Below are positions 12,001 through 23,579 of a stretch of 64,000 bases of DNA, in pieces; within the stretch, counting starts at the first letter, position 1; the number at the start of each line of letters is the position of its first letter. The DNA comes from Siderastrea siderea (taxonomy: Eukaryota > Cnidaria > Anthozoa > Scleractinia > Rhizangiidae), in assembly GCA_964030785.1 (NCBI GenBank), contig OZ034970.1, positions 3,011,911 to 3,075,910 of the forward strand, written 5' to 3'. The notes under the pieces were generated by a model, which saw only the letters and a program-made list of their open reading frames with translations, ran no database searches and was not told where the DNA came from. The translations under genes and the position numbers were made by a program.

Positions 12001-15000
12001 ATCTCCTAAAATACAATGACATAGTACATTACTGCCAACTCTTCTAGCTTCTGTAACAAAGTATATTTCTACAGGGTGGGGTACTACAGTAGTTGGCCCT
12101 ATGCCCAAATCCCAACCTAGAGGAATGGAAACTATTTCTCATCTGGCTCCCCTCTAATACCTGTCAAGCTTTACAATTTGTTAGACCTCTCAGGAACTTT
12201 CAAAGTCCTGTCAGCATAGCTCCCGTGCCTACATAGACACACGAGCTTCCAGACCACGGCAAGGTAAAAGTTCAGTCCTTCTCCCACACTGGGGGTTAAC
12301 AGAAAAAGTTTGAACCAAAAGATGGCTCTGTTATCATACCGGTAGTTCTTAAGATGGACAACCTTTGATCAGAAGTTGAATAGTGTTTAAGACATAGTTC
12401 AAGAGGTGTTTTGTCTCACAAAGGTGTAAAAGCTTTCAGTTGTAAACATTCCACAATTTTCCCAAAAACTGGCCCTCCGCATGCTATTTATTGTGCCCTG
12501 GGATTATGACCTTCTGGCCAAAGGCTTGCCACTGCATACATGTATAAGGCATAGAGCAATTTGATCAGATGAATGAGAAGGATTCTGCACAAGATCCTGC
12601 TGAAATCCGAGAAGATTCCATCCATAGAATTTTGCAAGATCTTAAATATCGGTAGGATCCTACAACATCCTATAGGACCAAAAAAAATTTCTAGCCAAGG
12701 ATTGAGTGATGACTTCTATCCCGACGTGGGCAATCGATAAAAATCGATATTGGAAAACTCTTCGATAAATCAATAACTATTGATATCAATCACCTAAATG
12801 TTGTTTCCGAATTTCCGACATTGCTTTTGCTTTTAAAAGACGTTTAATCGCAGTAAAATGATTGCAGTGGCTTTGTTCACGAATAAAACTGTATTTTGTA
12901 TTTCAATAAATTTGGTTTATTAAGCTGGCAGGATAACTGTGCTGTATCGATCCAAGTATCTGCGAAAGTGACATCTCGGCTATTTACCTATCTAAGCAAT
13001 CGCCAAGGAAAATGTTTTGAGTGGAAGCGACGGCAATCTTTTGTTTAACCCAATATTAGAGCTGGTTACAGAGGTTGTAGTTATTATTAAAGCTCACATA
13101 TTTCGACACCAAAAATGTTACTGTTAAAGTCGATAATTTTCGATAAAATCGATAAAACTGATAGAAAAATCGATAATTATCAATTTCTCACAACAAATCC
13201 GTTTATCGATTTTTATCGATTTCTGATACAATCAACTAAATAAATTATATCGATTGTTATCGAATGTCATCGATTATCAAGTTTATCGATTGCCCACGTC
13301 GGGCTTCTATACAGCACATATTATCATCATCATCATCATCATCATCATCGTTGCTGTTATCATCACCATCCCCATTCCTACCACTACCAATGCCAGCACT
13401 ATCATCACCATCACCATCATCATCATTATCATCATCAATCAGGTGTGAAGCAAAATTTTGCTTAAAAACAATTAGAATAATTCATTACTTTACACATTGG
13501 GTGAACACTATCTTGAACTGAAACACTCTTCCCTTAGTTGATATCACTCACTTATTGGCTACTGGCTACTTACTGGCTATTTACATCCATAGTAAACCAT
13601 CTACATGTACGTTGTTTGAGATAGCTGGATCTTATTGAAAGTCTATGTTAAAACACCAATTGATAATTACTGCAAACCTTTGACAGGTCCGGTAACATGT
13701 CCTCCTGAATCCTGTTGTCATAAAATATCACTGCATAACTGAAGAAAAAAACAAATTTGAAAAAGGCATCAGCAAGATGTAAAGCACAAGTCTCATCTGA
13801 TTTTATGGTTAATACAGTCAAAGCTCTTCTTGCAACCACTCCCATAAGCAACCAGCTCTAGTTGCAACCAACATTGCAAAGCCCTGTTCAAACTGTCAGT
13901 GTCACTTTAACTCTGTATATTAACAGCCTTTGCAAGCAACTATTCTTGTGAGCGACAGCGACCACTTTCCCTTTAAGTTCTCAAAAGCGACCAGTCAGTC
14001 ACTGCTTTCATAACAGCATTCACTTCTTGACGAAAATTTAAAGTAATACAAAACATAAACACTGATGGTTTGTTGATCTGTACATTCACAGACCTCTTCT
14101 GTGATAGGCAATAATGAACTGTCTATAATGCATCAGTCAATTCCAGCGGTACCTATCCCCCCCCCCCCCCCGGCATTAATGGGGCATTTTTCCTCATTGT
14201 CCATCCCGGGGGCCGGCATTAGTCTACCCCGCGGCATTTGACAGTCTTGTGATTTTCACGTCACAGTACTGTCACTTCCTTTCAGTGATAAGTTTATCAG
14301 GCAAGGACGATAAATTTGTGATTAACTTTGTCTAAAGAGGACAAAATGAGATGGTAGATCCAAAGAACTAATGATCACTAAAGCAATACACAGAAATAAG
14401 ACTTATTTCAGACTTAGTTCGGCCTGATTTAGCTTTGTTTAGAATGGAAAACTTATTTCAACTTATTTTTTTACCTGTACTGCGGGGCATTTGAACAGTT
14501 TGTTTGTCCCCGCCGTGGGGCATTTGCCGGTTTGTTTTCAAACAATGCTAATGCCCGGGGGTCGGCCCGGGGGTGGGGGGGATGGGCACTGCTGGAAATG
14601 ACTGATGCATAATTACTACAAGACTATTAACTAAGCCATAAACATAACCCAAGTAACCCAAGCTTATGGTATGACTAGATTATGGTATGCTTCAATAATA
14701 CATGTAAAGCAAAATAGCTTGCTTAAAGAAGTCATTTACAGATAAATGTTTAAGATCCATGGCAATCCAGGAACGAGTCAATAAGGCCTGAGGTGCAAGA
14801 TGAGAGAAAAAGAACAAAGCTAAAAGCGACGTGTCAAGTTTTGTTTACACATTGGGCCAAGACAATTCGATCGCTGGAAATGTTCGCATTATAAAGCTGT
14901 CGCGAACAGCTGTTTGACCCTCTGTTTGCTAGATTAGTAAACAGACGATAAGAAGATGTACAATTAATCAAGCTCACTTTTTTGCAGGACCGCTTGGTAT

Positions 15001-15144
15001 GCCGGCTTCTGTGAAAAACTTCGTCCACTTTGACACTAGAATAGAAAACGAATTGGTCAGCAAACACTGGCATTATTAGCCTCAAATCACAAATTGAGGC
15101 ACATTCAGATGTATTTTGCGTTTCTGTATACCTTGTAAACTCAT
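2072..15144 (-). CDS. C19orf47-type SAM-like nuclear protein, nine coding exons (362 aa)
   Basis: Coding exons, 5' to 3' on the minus strand: 15144-15132, 15035-14978, 13738-13678, 12005-11925, 11236-11125, 9294-9120, 8158-7998, 6949-6801, 2350-2072. All junctions are GT/AG, and the phases join into 1089 nt (362 codons plus stop). The start is MSLQVSKWTKFFTEAGIPSG, followed by KNYAVIFYDNRIQEDMLPDL and EILRDMGITVMGDIIAILRH: the N-terminal SAM-like (DUF5577-type) domain of vertebrate C19orf47. Further conserved family landmarks are AASRM, VKMPKGSTERSKK, QSVFDRLG, TSVFSRLG and a terminal VFARLGSKV. The repeated VFxRLG motif in a basic, Ser/Pro-rich low-complexity tail matches the vertebrate protein (about 420 aa). 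The biochemical function of this family is not established, so none is given. The last intron (2351-6800) contains a satellite array. The gene starts head-to-head with inositol-3-phosphate synthase. Confidence 0.88.
2706..5331. repeat. Intronic satellite: six ~460-bp tandem copies
   Basis: The marker GATGGTGTCGTAAAAT occurs at 2986, 3450, 3929, 4391, 4850 and 5299, giving unit lengths of 464, 479, 462, 459 and 449 bp. Each unit also carries AACACGCCGGGACAATGTCC (a near-palindrome GCCGGGACAATGTCCGGC, lost in the later copies) and TGTACTGTTTTATTGAACGG. Divergence between units is low. The array fills much of the last intron of the C19orf47-type gene. No ORF persists. Confidence 0.92.
5009..5170. 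mobile_element. Short inverted-repeat element (MITE) inserted in the sixth satellite unit
   Basis: The left arm begins AGGCCATTTCCGAATTGTCT and the right arm is its near-perfect inverse, ending ...AACTCGGAAATGGCCT. The arms are about 38 bp and the element about 162 bp. Sister satellite units read GAATTTGAGC at this place, so the uninterrupted units serve as empty sites. With the element bounded by AGG...CCT, the flanking duplication is AT. Confidence 0.85.
5332..6800. other. Intron DNA of the C19orf47-type gene, no element resolved
   Basis: This is the remainder of the last intron between the satellite and the exon at 6801-6949. It has a T-run near 5950-5966. The 97-aa minus ORF (5581-5874) and the 105-aa plus ORF (6461-6778) have no recognisable domain. 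Confidence 0.5.
8890..9003 (+). mobile_element. LINE 3' end fragment with ATT tail
   Basis: A hairpin GCACCCTGTCTTTACAGGGTGC is followed by ATAAATAAAGTTAG and then a (TTA)n tail to about 9003. This is the layout of an L2/CR1-type LINE 3' end. It lies in intron 6 of the C19orf47-type gene. No RT coding sequence remains. Confidence 0.6.
9760..9905 (-). mobile_element. tRNA-derived SINE (tRNA-Ser/Leu-like head)
   Basis: On the minus strand the head reads CATGGCTGAGCGGCTAGGGC (A-box region), then CTGGACTCGAAAA (anticodon region), a long variable arm, and CAGGTTCAAGTCCTG (B box). This is class II tRNA-like. A non-tRNA body follows. The degenerate stems argue for a SINE rather than a working tRNA gene. 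Confidence 0.65.
9980..10132. mobile_element. Hairpin MITE with GGCCCCAGT...ACTGGGGCC ends
   Basis: The ends GGCCCCAGTACAGTTGTTCA and GAACAACTGGGGCC are inverted, and an inner long stem repeats TATCCAGTGGATAA around 10035 and TTATCCACTGGATA around 10075. The whole ~153 bp can fold on itself. It is in intron 5 of the C19orf47-type gene. A decayed relative with similar GGATAA motifs may lie near 46075-46170. Confidence 0.75.
10235..10847. mobile_element. TTAA-flanked non-autonomous element (piggyBac-type), family A
   Basis: It is bounded by TTAA (10235-10238 and 10844-10847). The ends TTAAGGACGTTCGCG and, inverted, TTAAGGACGTTGGCG form a short TIR, and the ~613-bp interior has no ORF. TTAA duplication is the hallmark of piggyBac-superfamily insertion. 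It lies in intron 5 of the C19orf47-type gene. Confidence 0.7.
12720..13303. mobile_element. DNA transposon MITE with 22-bp TIR and 7-bp target duplication
   Basis: The left end CCCGACGTGGGCAATCGATA is perfectly inverted at the right end (TATCGATTGCCCACGTCGGG). The flanking duplication CTTCTAT is at 12713-12719 and 13304-13310. The element is 584 bp, non-coding, and studded with ATCGAT/CGATAAA motifs near both ends. It lies in intron 3 of the C19orf47-type gene. Confidence 0.9.
13322..13438. repeat. (ATC)n microsatellite
   Basis: Imperfect ATC/ATT triplets, directly after the 12720-13303 element. The poly-Ile and poly-Ser frames in this stretch are by-products of the repeat. Confidence 0.9.
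14128..14610. mobile_element. Inverted-repeat element with C/G-run arms, ATGCATCAGTCAATTCCAGC family
   Basis: The left end ATGCATCAGTCAATTCCAGC matches the inverted right end ATGCATCAGTCATTTCCAGC. Just inside the ends are runs of C (about 14157-14171) and G, and GGCATTTG/GGGGCATT motifs. It is 483 bp with no ORF, in intron 2 of the C19orf47-type gene. A partial relative is at 29137-29294. Confidence 0.8.
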
Positions 15145-15899
15145 TTCCCGCGGTTATTAAGCGATAGACCTTTTCCAGGGCAAATAAACATTAAAAAAGC
15201 GATAATCATTGAAATCAATGAAGCCTGGGAACAGGAATTATGGGAAACTAACGAAATACGTACTTTGTTTATGCTACATTATTTTGTATAGGGCAACCTC
15301 GTCCCCAGGGTCTTCTCGCTTTTGGACAAGGTTGTGTATAGGGCTGAAATCTGCGGACCAGAAAATTTCTTAGAACAGCAGTAAACAGCTGTGTGATGTT
15401 CATTGTCACAAGTAGGATTCGGTGAGCAGCTTTCAGACCATTTGAACAGTTTCTGAAACAGTGTCAGCAGTAAGCTGAGAATTTCTTAAAGCATCCGTGT
15501 ACCGAACCATGTTCTCACTAATATTGTTCCTCAGCCGAATATCAAGTTCATTCTATCAGCAAGTTAGACACGCTCTCTAGGAGTAGGAAAACGTGGATCT
15601 GAAGACATGAAAACCATTTTTTACGCTTGAACAAACTCGAATGCGAGCTGAAATGCAATCATTGCGATTTTATCGCTGGTGGAGTGTAAAGTTCAAATTT
15701 CAGCGGCCATAACATTTTACCACTCTACTGACTGAGAGAATTTATTTGCAGCCTATAGTTGTCGTATTGACAGGCGCACGTGGTGTAAACAATAGTGTAA
15801 ATAATAGTGGTTTCGTAATACCAAATGCGACAAGTGCATGCAAACATATGCAAATAACTAAAATAACTCTACCCTAGAATAGCGAGTGTAAAGGTTGCT
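15145..15899. promoter_or_regulatory. Shared head-to-head promoter interval
   Basis: This is the interval between the start codon of the minus-strand C19orf47-type gene (15144) and the first candidate 5'UTR exon of the plus-strand inositol synthase (ends 16083). No other ORF or element is recognised. A bidirectional promoter is inferred from gene geometry only. Confidence 0.4.
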
Positions 15900-16083
15900 T
15901 GAATATGATTGGTTGATATAATCGTATGTTCCCTTCTCATTTACATATTCCCAAAAGCCTAAGTTTTACACACGACTTCACAGAGCTTCAACTGTTGCTC
16001 AATGCAGTAATTTTCTGGCAAATGTGGACTTAAAGAGAATTTTGATTTATACGTTTTTTAAAGATATAATCCTCGACATTAAG
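15900..16083 (+). promoter_or_regulatory. Candidate distal promoter and 5'UTR exon of inositol synthase
   Basis: A CCAAT-type box (TGATTGGTTG) is followed by TTCTCATTTACATATTC, CTTCAACTGTTGCT, AGAGAATTTTGATTTATACG and the donor ATTAAG|GTGAGTTGG at 16083/16084. The same series recurs at 17222-17371 in the same order. It is inferred to splice to the acceptor TTTGCAG at 19910. Confidence 0.45.
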
Positions 16084-17221
16084 GTGAGTTGGCGAAAAAA
16101 TTATATCTGTTATTTTTGAAGGGCGTGTGGTGTAGAGCGTCGTGTTCACTCGACCAGATCCACGCTTGCACAAGCAGAGAGCTAGGGACACATCTACACA
16201 GCGCCATGATTTTCGGAGAGTTCTTCTTTTGCAATGATAGATCAGTCTATCTTTAAGACCTGAGAAACTGATTATTCAAATGTTACACAGAATGTCGATT
16301 GAATGGCGTCCTGATCCAAGGCAACGTGTTCTGAGATCAGAGGGTGTAACACATTTTAAAATTCAAATGCTTCCGTTTGGAGAGGGGGGAGTTAAAGCTA
16401 TATATTTTCCATGATTGGTGCATGGGAATTCTAGCATATAAAGGACGCAGGCTGTCAGAGTTGTCAAATAGGTAAAAATTGTTTGAGAGAAACTTTGGGA
16501 GAAAGTAGCAGTATAAAATGGTCACAAATGAGACAAAGAAGGCAACGAATATTCTTACGTAAGTGAATTAGCCATATTTCTCTCCCCACCCTGGACGGGA
16601 TACATCCTAATGCAAAATCGCATTAAAGCGAACATGACAGCTTCCCAGCATTCCGAAACATGAAAAATTATGATAAATTATAATAAAAATAATGAACAAA
16701 TGGTAAAAAAATTCTACCTATGAAAACAATATAAAGTGTGTAGCGTAATGTAAATTTTTGGAGGCAGCGTTAGTCAGCTAATTTTATGAGTGACTACTCT
16801 CCACCTTATTTCATTACGTGATTTTGTGCAGTGATCATACTATTTCCACATGCTGGAGCCCGTAGGAAAACATATGGACCAATTCGTTAGACAATTTTGC
16901 GTGATTCGTTCCACTGAATGCTCCAAAGAATTGAATGGTTAATCGATTTTTATATTGTAGAAAATAAGTCGCGTTTAGTGCAAGAGTACATTGATCGCAT
17001 TTCAGCGTTCCGTGACTTTTGTTTAAGCATTGGATATAGCTCAGGACAGAACTTGGAATTTGAGGTCAAGAAAAATATACGTTGTAGAAACTATCTATTT
17101 TTATTCTATTTCATTTTGTGTTATTCTATTATCGAATATCTATTCTTTTTCCTTTTTTCATGTTCAGGAGTGTTTTAGCACGTTCCACGTTCCTCAGTGA
17201 TTTTCTCGAGCTCCGCAGGAA

Positions 17222-17371
17222 TCTGATTGGTTCAAATAATTCTCGTCTGATTTGCATTTGTTTTTTCACGAGTTTAACTGTTGCCGGGTGCACCGAATTC
17301 CCGACAATTGTGTACTCACAGAGAATTTTTTATTCATACGTTTCTTCAAGCTTTAAATCCTAGACGTCGAG
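17222..17371 (+). promoter_or_regulatory. Candidate proximal promoter and 5'UTR exon (duplicate of the 15900-16083 block)
   Basis: TGATTGGTTCAAATAATTC, TTTAACTGTTGCC, AGAGAATTTTTTATTCATAC and the donor CGTCGAG|GTGAGTTGG (exon end 17371) parallel the upstream block, 1288 bp away. The two could be alternative first exons, or one could be an inactive duplicate. Confidence 0.45.
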
Positions 17372-19165
17372 GTGAGTTGGTAAAAGCATCATATCTAAGC
17401 TTATTTTTCGAAAGGTGTGTGTTTTTTGAGTGAGCATCTTGTCGGTTCACTCGGATGGTTTTGTGTGCATGCAATATTCACTGAGATTTTTCCATGTTAG
17501 CACTGGAAGACTATTTAGACTAGACACACAGTAAAGAAATTTTCATAGAAATGAGCTCACATAAGAAATTGTTCTTCTAGGTTGCCAATGTTTTGCGAAG
17601 TATTAAAGCTTATTTTACACGATATTTTGCGTTCAGTTTAGATAGTTCGGAAGTTTATTAACTTGAGCTTAATTGAGCTTACGATCCGTTTGTATTGTAC
17701 TTACATCTGTAGAGGGTTTGAAAGCATAGCTATAACGAAATTTACCAATTGTCAACACTGTTTACTAGTCGAAAATCTTACATGTTTAAGCTTATTTATT
17801 TGGGAAAACTACTTCCACCATTCGGTCTGCTTGGGTAAATTAATAGTGCGGGTAAGATCGCAAGTGTGTATCGGGGTGTGACCATTGAAGTATCCGCCAA
17901 AAAATTGTCAATTTCCCTTACAGAATTTCCGCTTTAGGGACAATGAAAAGAGTTGAGTTTGGAGAATTGTTTCATCTCTACATCTAGTCTACCGCAGCCA
18001 AATCACGCCACGGTCAGAGGCAATTGAAAAAGAGCCTTGTCCCTCCCCCCCGTAAAGAATTTTTAGTTCTCCTATTGTTCTGTTGTTTATGAGGATAAGT
18101 AAACCAATCAGAATCCGTCTTGTATGCATAAATTTTTTGGACACTAGTGGTACCAGGAAGAATTTTTTTGGTCCCTTGAAAACGATCAAGGAATATGGCG
18201 GGGGATGTTGTTTAATACACGCAGAGAGACGGTTCGATTTTACGCTCCTTCTTCATTTGCAAATAACCCCTTAGACTCTGAAAATGAATAGAAAAACTTC
18301 TTTACGGGTCAGTTAACTTTGAAGTGGATAGTTTTGGATTAGAAAGCGAGGAGAAACTTGTTTAGACGATTCGGCAAGACCGAAGATCATTACACGTGAC
18401 GTGGAAATGAATTTTCGAGCACAAATGAAGTCTTGTGAATCTTTCCACTGGAGAATTCGAGAAGGTAATGAACCTCTTACCGTGTGAATTTGGATTCAAT
18501 ATAATTAATTAGCAAACTAATCATTTAACCATCAGTTTAGAGTGTCTGCCTTTTGCAGTATATTTTTGGTGTACTACTGGGCTGTTGTTGTTACAAGACA
18601 GTATCATACCATTTATTACCTGAACATGTCACAAATGATAGAAGTTGATACAAGAAGTTGTCCTTCAATTTATAATAATGTTATTCAAAGGGACAAAGAC
18701 CTAGACATGGGAAAGGAAATTTGCATATGACAGCTCATATTTTACTCTGTAGCCTGATCTGGTAGCTGCCAGCTTGTCTTATTATACATATTTTTTCTCT
18801 CTTTTGAATTGTGCTGTTTTTTATTGATTTGTTTTTTCAAATTTATTGGTGAGATTATTGTTTTGAATTCTAATTTCATCTGAGTGCCCGCCATCTGGGG
18901 CTATTGCTCAATGTGGGGTAGGACCTTGGGAATGCTAGAATGTATGTTGGGGATGTGGGATTGCCGGTACACAAGAGGAATTGGGATTGGAGATGTGGGG
19001 CTGGAGACTGGGGACGTGTGGGCATGAGATCATCCATGCAAATAGATGGGAAACTAGCCAAACAGTTTTCCACGATAAAGAAGTGGATGCAATTTCTGGA
19101 AAAGAGAGCATGATTATTTAAGTAACAGGTCATGAATGCCGACAATTGAAGGATCATAGAAATTG

Positions 19166-19626
19166 TTAAAGAGCCAGTATCACCCAAAGTGCTTTGCACG
19201 CTTGTGTTTTTGTTTTGAAACAGCTTTTTGCGTTTGGCTGGCTCGTTTGGCAGACTTTTCGCAAATTATACCCGTGCCGCACTGGCCTTTCAGTGAGCTG
19301 AAAGTAACCTGAAAATAGAAATATCTTCATCACTAGATGGTACTGGAGAAAACAACTCTAGATCTGAATTTAACTTAAGATCTCACTTCGCAGTCAATGC
19401 GTGTACATGAATATATTACAGTCCAATCAATTGATTGCACAATTGATCGCATCGATCGCAAAACCAGAATAGCCACTTACACTTTTTGTACAAATAAAAC
19501 ATAAACAGAGAGTGAACACAAGGAATAATTAAGCACAACACCACAAGCTCATGACCAAAAGCATTATTTTGGAGCAGAAATTGTACCTCAGTGCGCAAAG
19601 CACTTTGGGTGACACTGGCTCTTTAA
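19166..19626. mobile_element. TTAA-flanked non-autonomous element, family B
   Basis: TTAAAGAGCCAGTATCACCC at the left is inverted at the right as TTAAAGAGCCAGTGTCACCC. The TIR runs about 32 bp through AAAGTGCTTTGC and ends on TTAA at both sides. It is 461 bp and non-coding, in the 5'UTR intron of the inositol synthase gene. Confidence 0.8.
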
Positions 19627-19953
19627 GTTACCCTGATGGCAAATGATTGCAATTAGGGCTGTCAGATCTACATGTGTGTTAAAGTTCAATTTTATCATTG
19701 GTTCAATTTTTATTTTCTTTTGTTTCTTATTCATTATCACATTATTTTATCAATGACAACAGTCATAAAAAAGAACCAAGGAAAGTAAAAATTGAATTAC
19801 AACATGTACATGCTGCAACTTTTGTACTGCATTTGGTTGTATTTTATCTTTTATCCCTTTAATAACCAATAATGTTGTTTTCTACAATTTCATCTTCTTG
19901 AAATTTGCAGAACATCTATTTGCTAACTACAGGCCTAATAAGTTACAAGCAAA

Positions 19954-22900
19954 ATGACAACATTCAAAGTTCAAAGTCCAAACGTCCGTTACACCACCGA
20001 CTATATAGAGAGCAAGTATACATATGAAACAACCAAAGTAGAGTGCAACTCAAAGGGTACATACACTGTGAAACCTGTGGAGACACTGTACACGTTCCGG
20101 ACTGAAAGACATGTACCTAGAGTAGGATGTATGCTGGTTGGCTGGGGTGGTAATAATGGTTCAACCATCACTGCATCTGTACTGGCAAACAAGTTAGGCT
20201 TGTCTTGGGACACGAGACTTGGCATTAAGGTAAGATGATCATAATCAGCGTCTCTAAGCTTCTACCTGTAGGCATGTTCTTTTAGTATTATTATTATTAT
20301 TGGCAGGCACCAAGGCAAATAGGTCAGACATGGGCATTATTTTGCGTGGTTTCTTTGAGCCTCTCAACCTCATTAATAATTCATAAAGAGAAAACAAAGG
20401 AAATCACTACCATGACGGTGGTTTGGATACCAGATCTTAATTAAGCATACAATCTTGAGAACTTTTGCTTTGAATTTCTCCAAGATTTATGAATAGTTTG
20501 AGAGGCCATGTCAAAAACTCGAAAGAGTGTTTCTTCGGGTGTCCAAACACCTAAGGGTCAGTTTAAAAACTCAGCTTTGCCTGGTTTTTTCAACCCACCT
20601 TGTTTTTTCAAGGCTGTTATGGGTGTATAGATGTAACGGTAACTTTGATCTCAACGACAGCCCTGTATATAATATCTAACATGATCGTTATCAAGGCAAG
20701 AATTTAAAAGAGTAGAAAAGGAGAGATACTATTTTAATGTTTTCCATGCATTAAGTGAAATGTCTGTTCTTGTTTCCCTACAGAAAGCAAATTATGTTGG
20801 TTCTTTAACCCAATCCTCCACGGTTTGTCTGGGAACTGGGCCTGACGGGGATGTGTACATACCCCTGAAGGACCTCCTGCCAATGGTCCACCCCAATGAT
20901 ATCATTTTTGATGGTAAGTGATTTAGAATCTAAAGCAGGGAAAGATCAGGTTCATAGAGGATTAGGAGAAGACTGGAGAGAATTTTACCACCTGAAATTC
21001 TCTTGAAAACGTTTAAAAGTGCTATATACATTAAAAAAAAAAAAGTCAAACACATTTTTTGATGGTAATTTAATCACCAAGCGGTCAACTACAAAAGATT
21101 CTCGATCAAGAAATGTGGTCCACAACCCACAAGGGTCTTCATATTCAAATCCTGATGAGGGTCCACTGCAGTGGGTTCCCTTCCTTTCACTTTTGTATTT
21201 TTCTGTATTTGTTATGTCATAGTGTCATTTAGTAATTTGGCAAAACCTAATAATAAAAATAAAAATAAAAAATTAACTCATTATTTGATATATACTGCCA
21301 AACTGGTAGATTTTGACAAGTGAAAAAACTTCAGTTGCCAAAGTGGAATTTAAAAACTGCATTTCTTTAGATAAAATGCTTTCAAAGCCACTAACTTGCC
21401 AGTGATGTAATTATAAGTGGGTAAATTCTCTTTTAAGGATGGGACATCTCCTCACTTAATTTGGCTGATGCCACAGAGAGAGCTCAGGTGTTGGATTGTG
21501 GACTTCAACGACAACTCAGGCCTTATCTAGAGAAACTAAAGCCTCGCCCATCAATTTACTGCCCTGATTTCATTGCGGCAAATCAAGTTGATCGTGCTGA
21601 CAATGTGTTGTCAGGTACCAAGCAAGAAATGATGGAGCAAATTAGAATGGACATTCGAGATTTTAAGAAGAAAAACAATCTTGATAAGGTGTGGTGGTGA
21701 AAAAATGTTGTCTTCAAATTGATTCTTTAATATATTTATTTCTATTAAAAGGCGATCAGACTTGTATGCTCAGCAGATTTACTTTTAACCCAGTGCTTTG
21801 AAAATGTAATTGATAATTTATAATACAGGAGAATTAAATAAATAATTAATTAAATATAGGATAATTTATGTATAGGAGAAAAAATGCAGAAAGTTAAGTT
21901 TGCAAACTCTTGTTAGTAGTAAATCAAGTTGGCATGACTGTCATAATTGCAATAACCAGAACTTAACTCATCCATTTCACATGCCTACTTGCATAGCAGA
22001 GCATAAAATACGTTAAGAATTATAAAATAATTACACTAGATGTTTTTGATCATCAGAGTAGAAATCTGCTCAAAGAACTGAGTTTATTAGATCAGTATTG
22101 ATTGCACTAATGTTTGTTAAGTTCTGTAGATGGAAACATGTGATTCATGTTTCAGCGATTCTTCATTTCAACCATGAGCATCTTTAATTTTTGTTCATGT
22201 GTTTGCATGGCTGGCTCTCATTGAATGTGTAATTTACATAAGTAATGATCTCTTCCTATTTCAGGTTATTATTCTTTGGACAGCCAATACTGAGCGTTTT
22301 TGTGACGTAAGGGAAGGCCTTAATGACACAGCTGAAAGCCTGCTGAGGTCCATTGCACATGATGAAGACGAAGTTTCTCCTTCTACCATCTTTGCTGTTG
22401 CTAGTATCTTAGAGAAGGTGATTTTTTAACTTCCATGTAAATTTTGTAGAGATACAAACACTCAATTTTGTACAGAAATCATGTCAAAGATTTTGAATGA
22501 CAAAAATCTTTGTTTTAAGGGTAAACGTGTGTTCCACCTATAGTGGAGAAGAAAATGTGAAATGTTTGAGATTGCATTGGGGACAAAAAATAAAAGGCAA
22601 AATCACTGGGTGAAATCCTGACAGGGACTAAACTAATGCCCCCCGTCCCCCACCCCAGAAGTGTGGACATAGCGGTAATTTGAAATTCAAATGGCAGACA
22701 TGCCTGTATCCCCCGGGCACTTAAGTTGCTCAAGAAATGTTTTAAAAATTGTTTTAGCTGCCAAACCAAGTGACTATTTATATAGCAATTCCACCTTAAC
22801 CTAAAACTCTTTTCCATTGCAGTGTTCTTACATTAATGGTTCACCTCAGAACACAAATGTTCCAGGAGTAATTGACCTTGCCAGGAGACATTGCACATTC

Positions 22901-23526
22901 ATTGGCGGAGATGACTTTAAATCAGGACAAACCAAAATGAAATCTGTGCTTGTTGACTTTTTAGTCAGCGCTGGCCTAAAGGTGTGAAAATTTTTATGTG
23001 TCAGTAATTTGGTTCAGCATAGTTTTGGGAGTCGACTGATCCCCGGAAGTCACAGTGGAGGGTATATAAATTAATATTTATGTGACAAGGAGGTACAAAG
23101 CATTGTTTAATTTTTTTGGTAAAAGTGCAGTATCTTTCTGAAAATTTTGTATATTTCTTTGGATAGTGTTAATTTTGCTTTTATTGTTTAAAAGTAATTC
23201 CCTCTGTGCTCCTCAAACTGAAAGATATTGTTTCATTTGCAGCCTGTTTCCATTGTCAGCTACAATCATCTTGGGAACAATGATGGCAAAAACTTGTCAG
23301 CACCAAAACAGTTTAGATCAAAAGAGGTAAGTAATAATAATATTATATAACAACAATAATATTTAACCAGGATGCTCCCATCACATACAGTGGTTTTCAG
23401 AAAGGTACTATCAAAATAAAGTAACATAAAAAATAATAATAACAATAATAGTAATATTCGGTAATTGACATGTTTCAGAGCTAGCACACTAAATTGTTTA
23501 ACATTCCTAACCCCTTGATTGATTGG

Positions 23527-23579
<53 letters not shown>

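Noticed and set aside
13254..13521. Poly-Ile and poly-Ser ORFs
   Set aside because: They are translations of the (ATC)n microsatellite.
18876..19199. 107-aa minus-strand ORF in the inositol synthase 5'UTR intron
   Set aside because: It overlaps a G-rich low-complexity stretch and the end of a TTAA element.
20001..20225. 74-aa minus-strand ORF
   Set aside because: Antisense shadow of inositol synthase exon 1.
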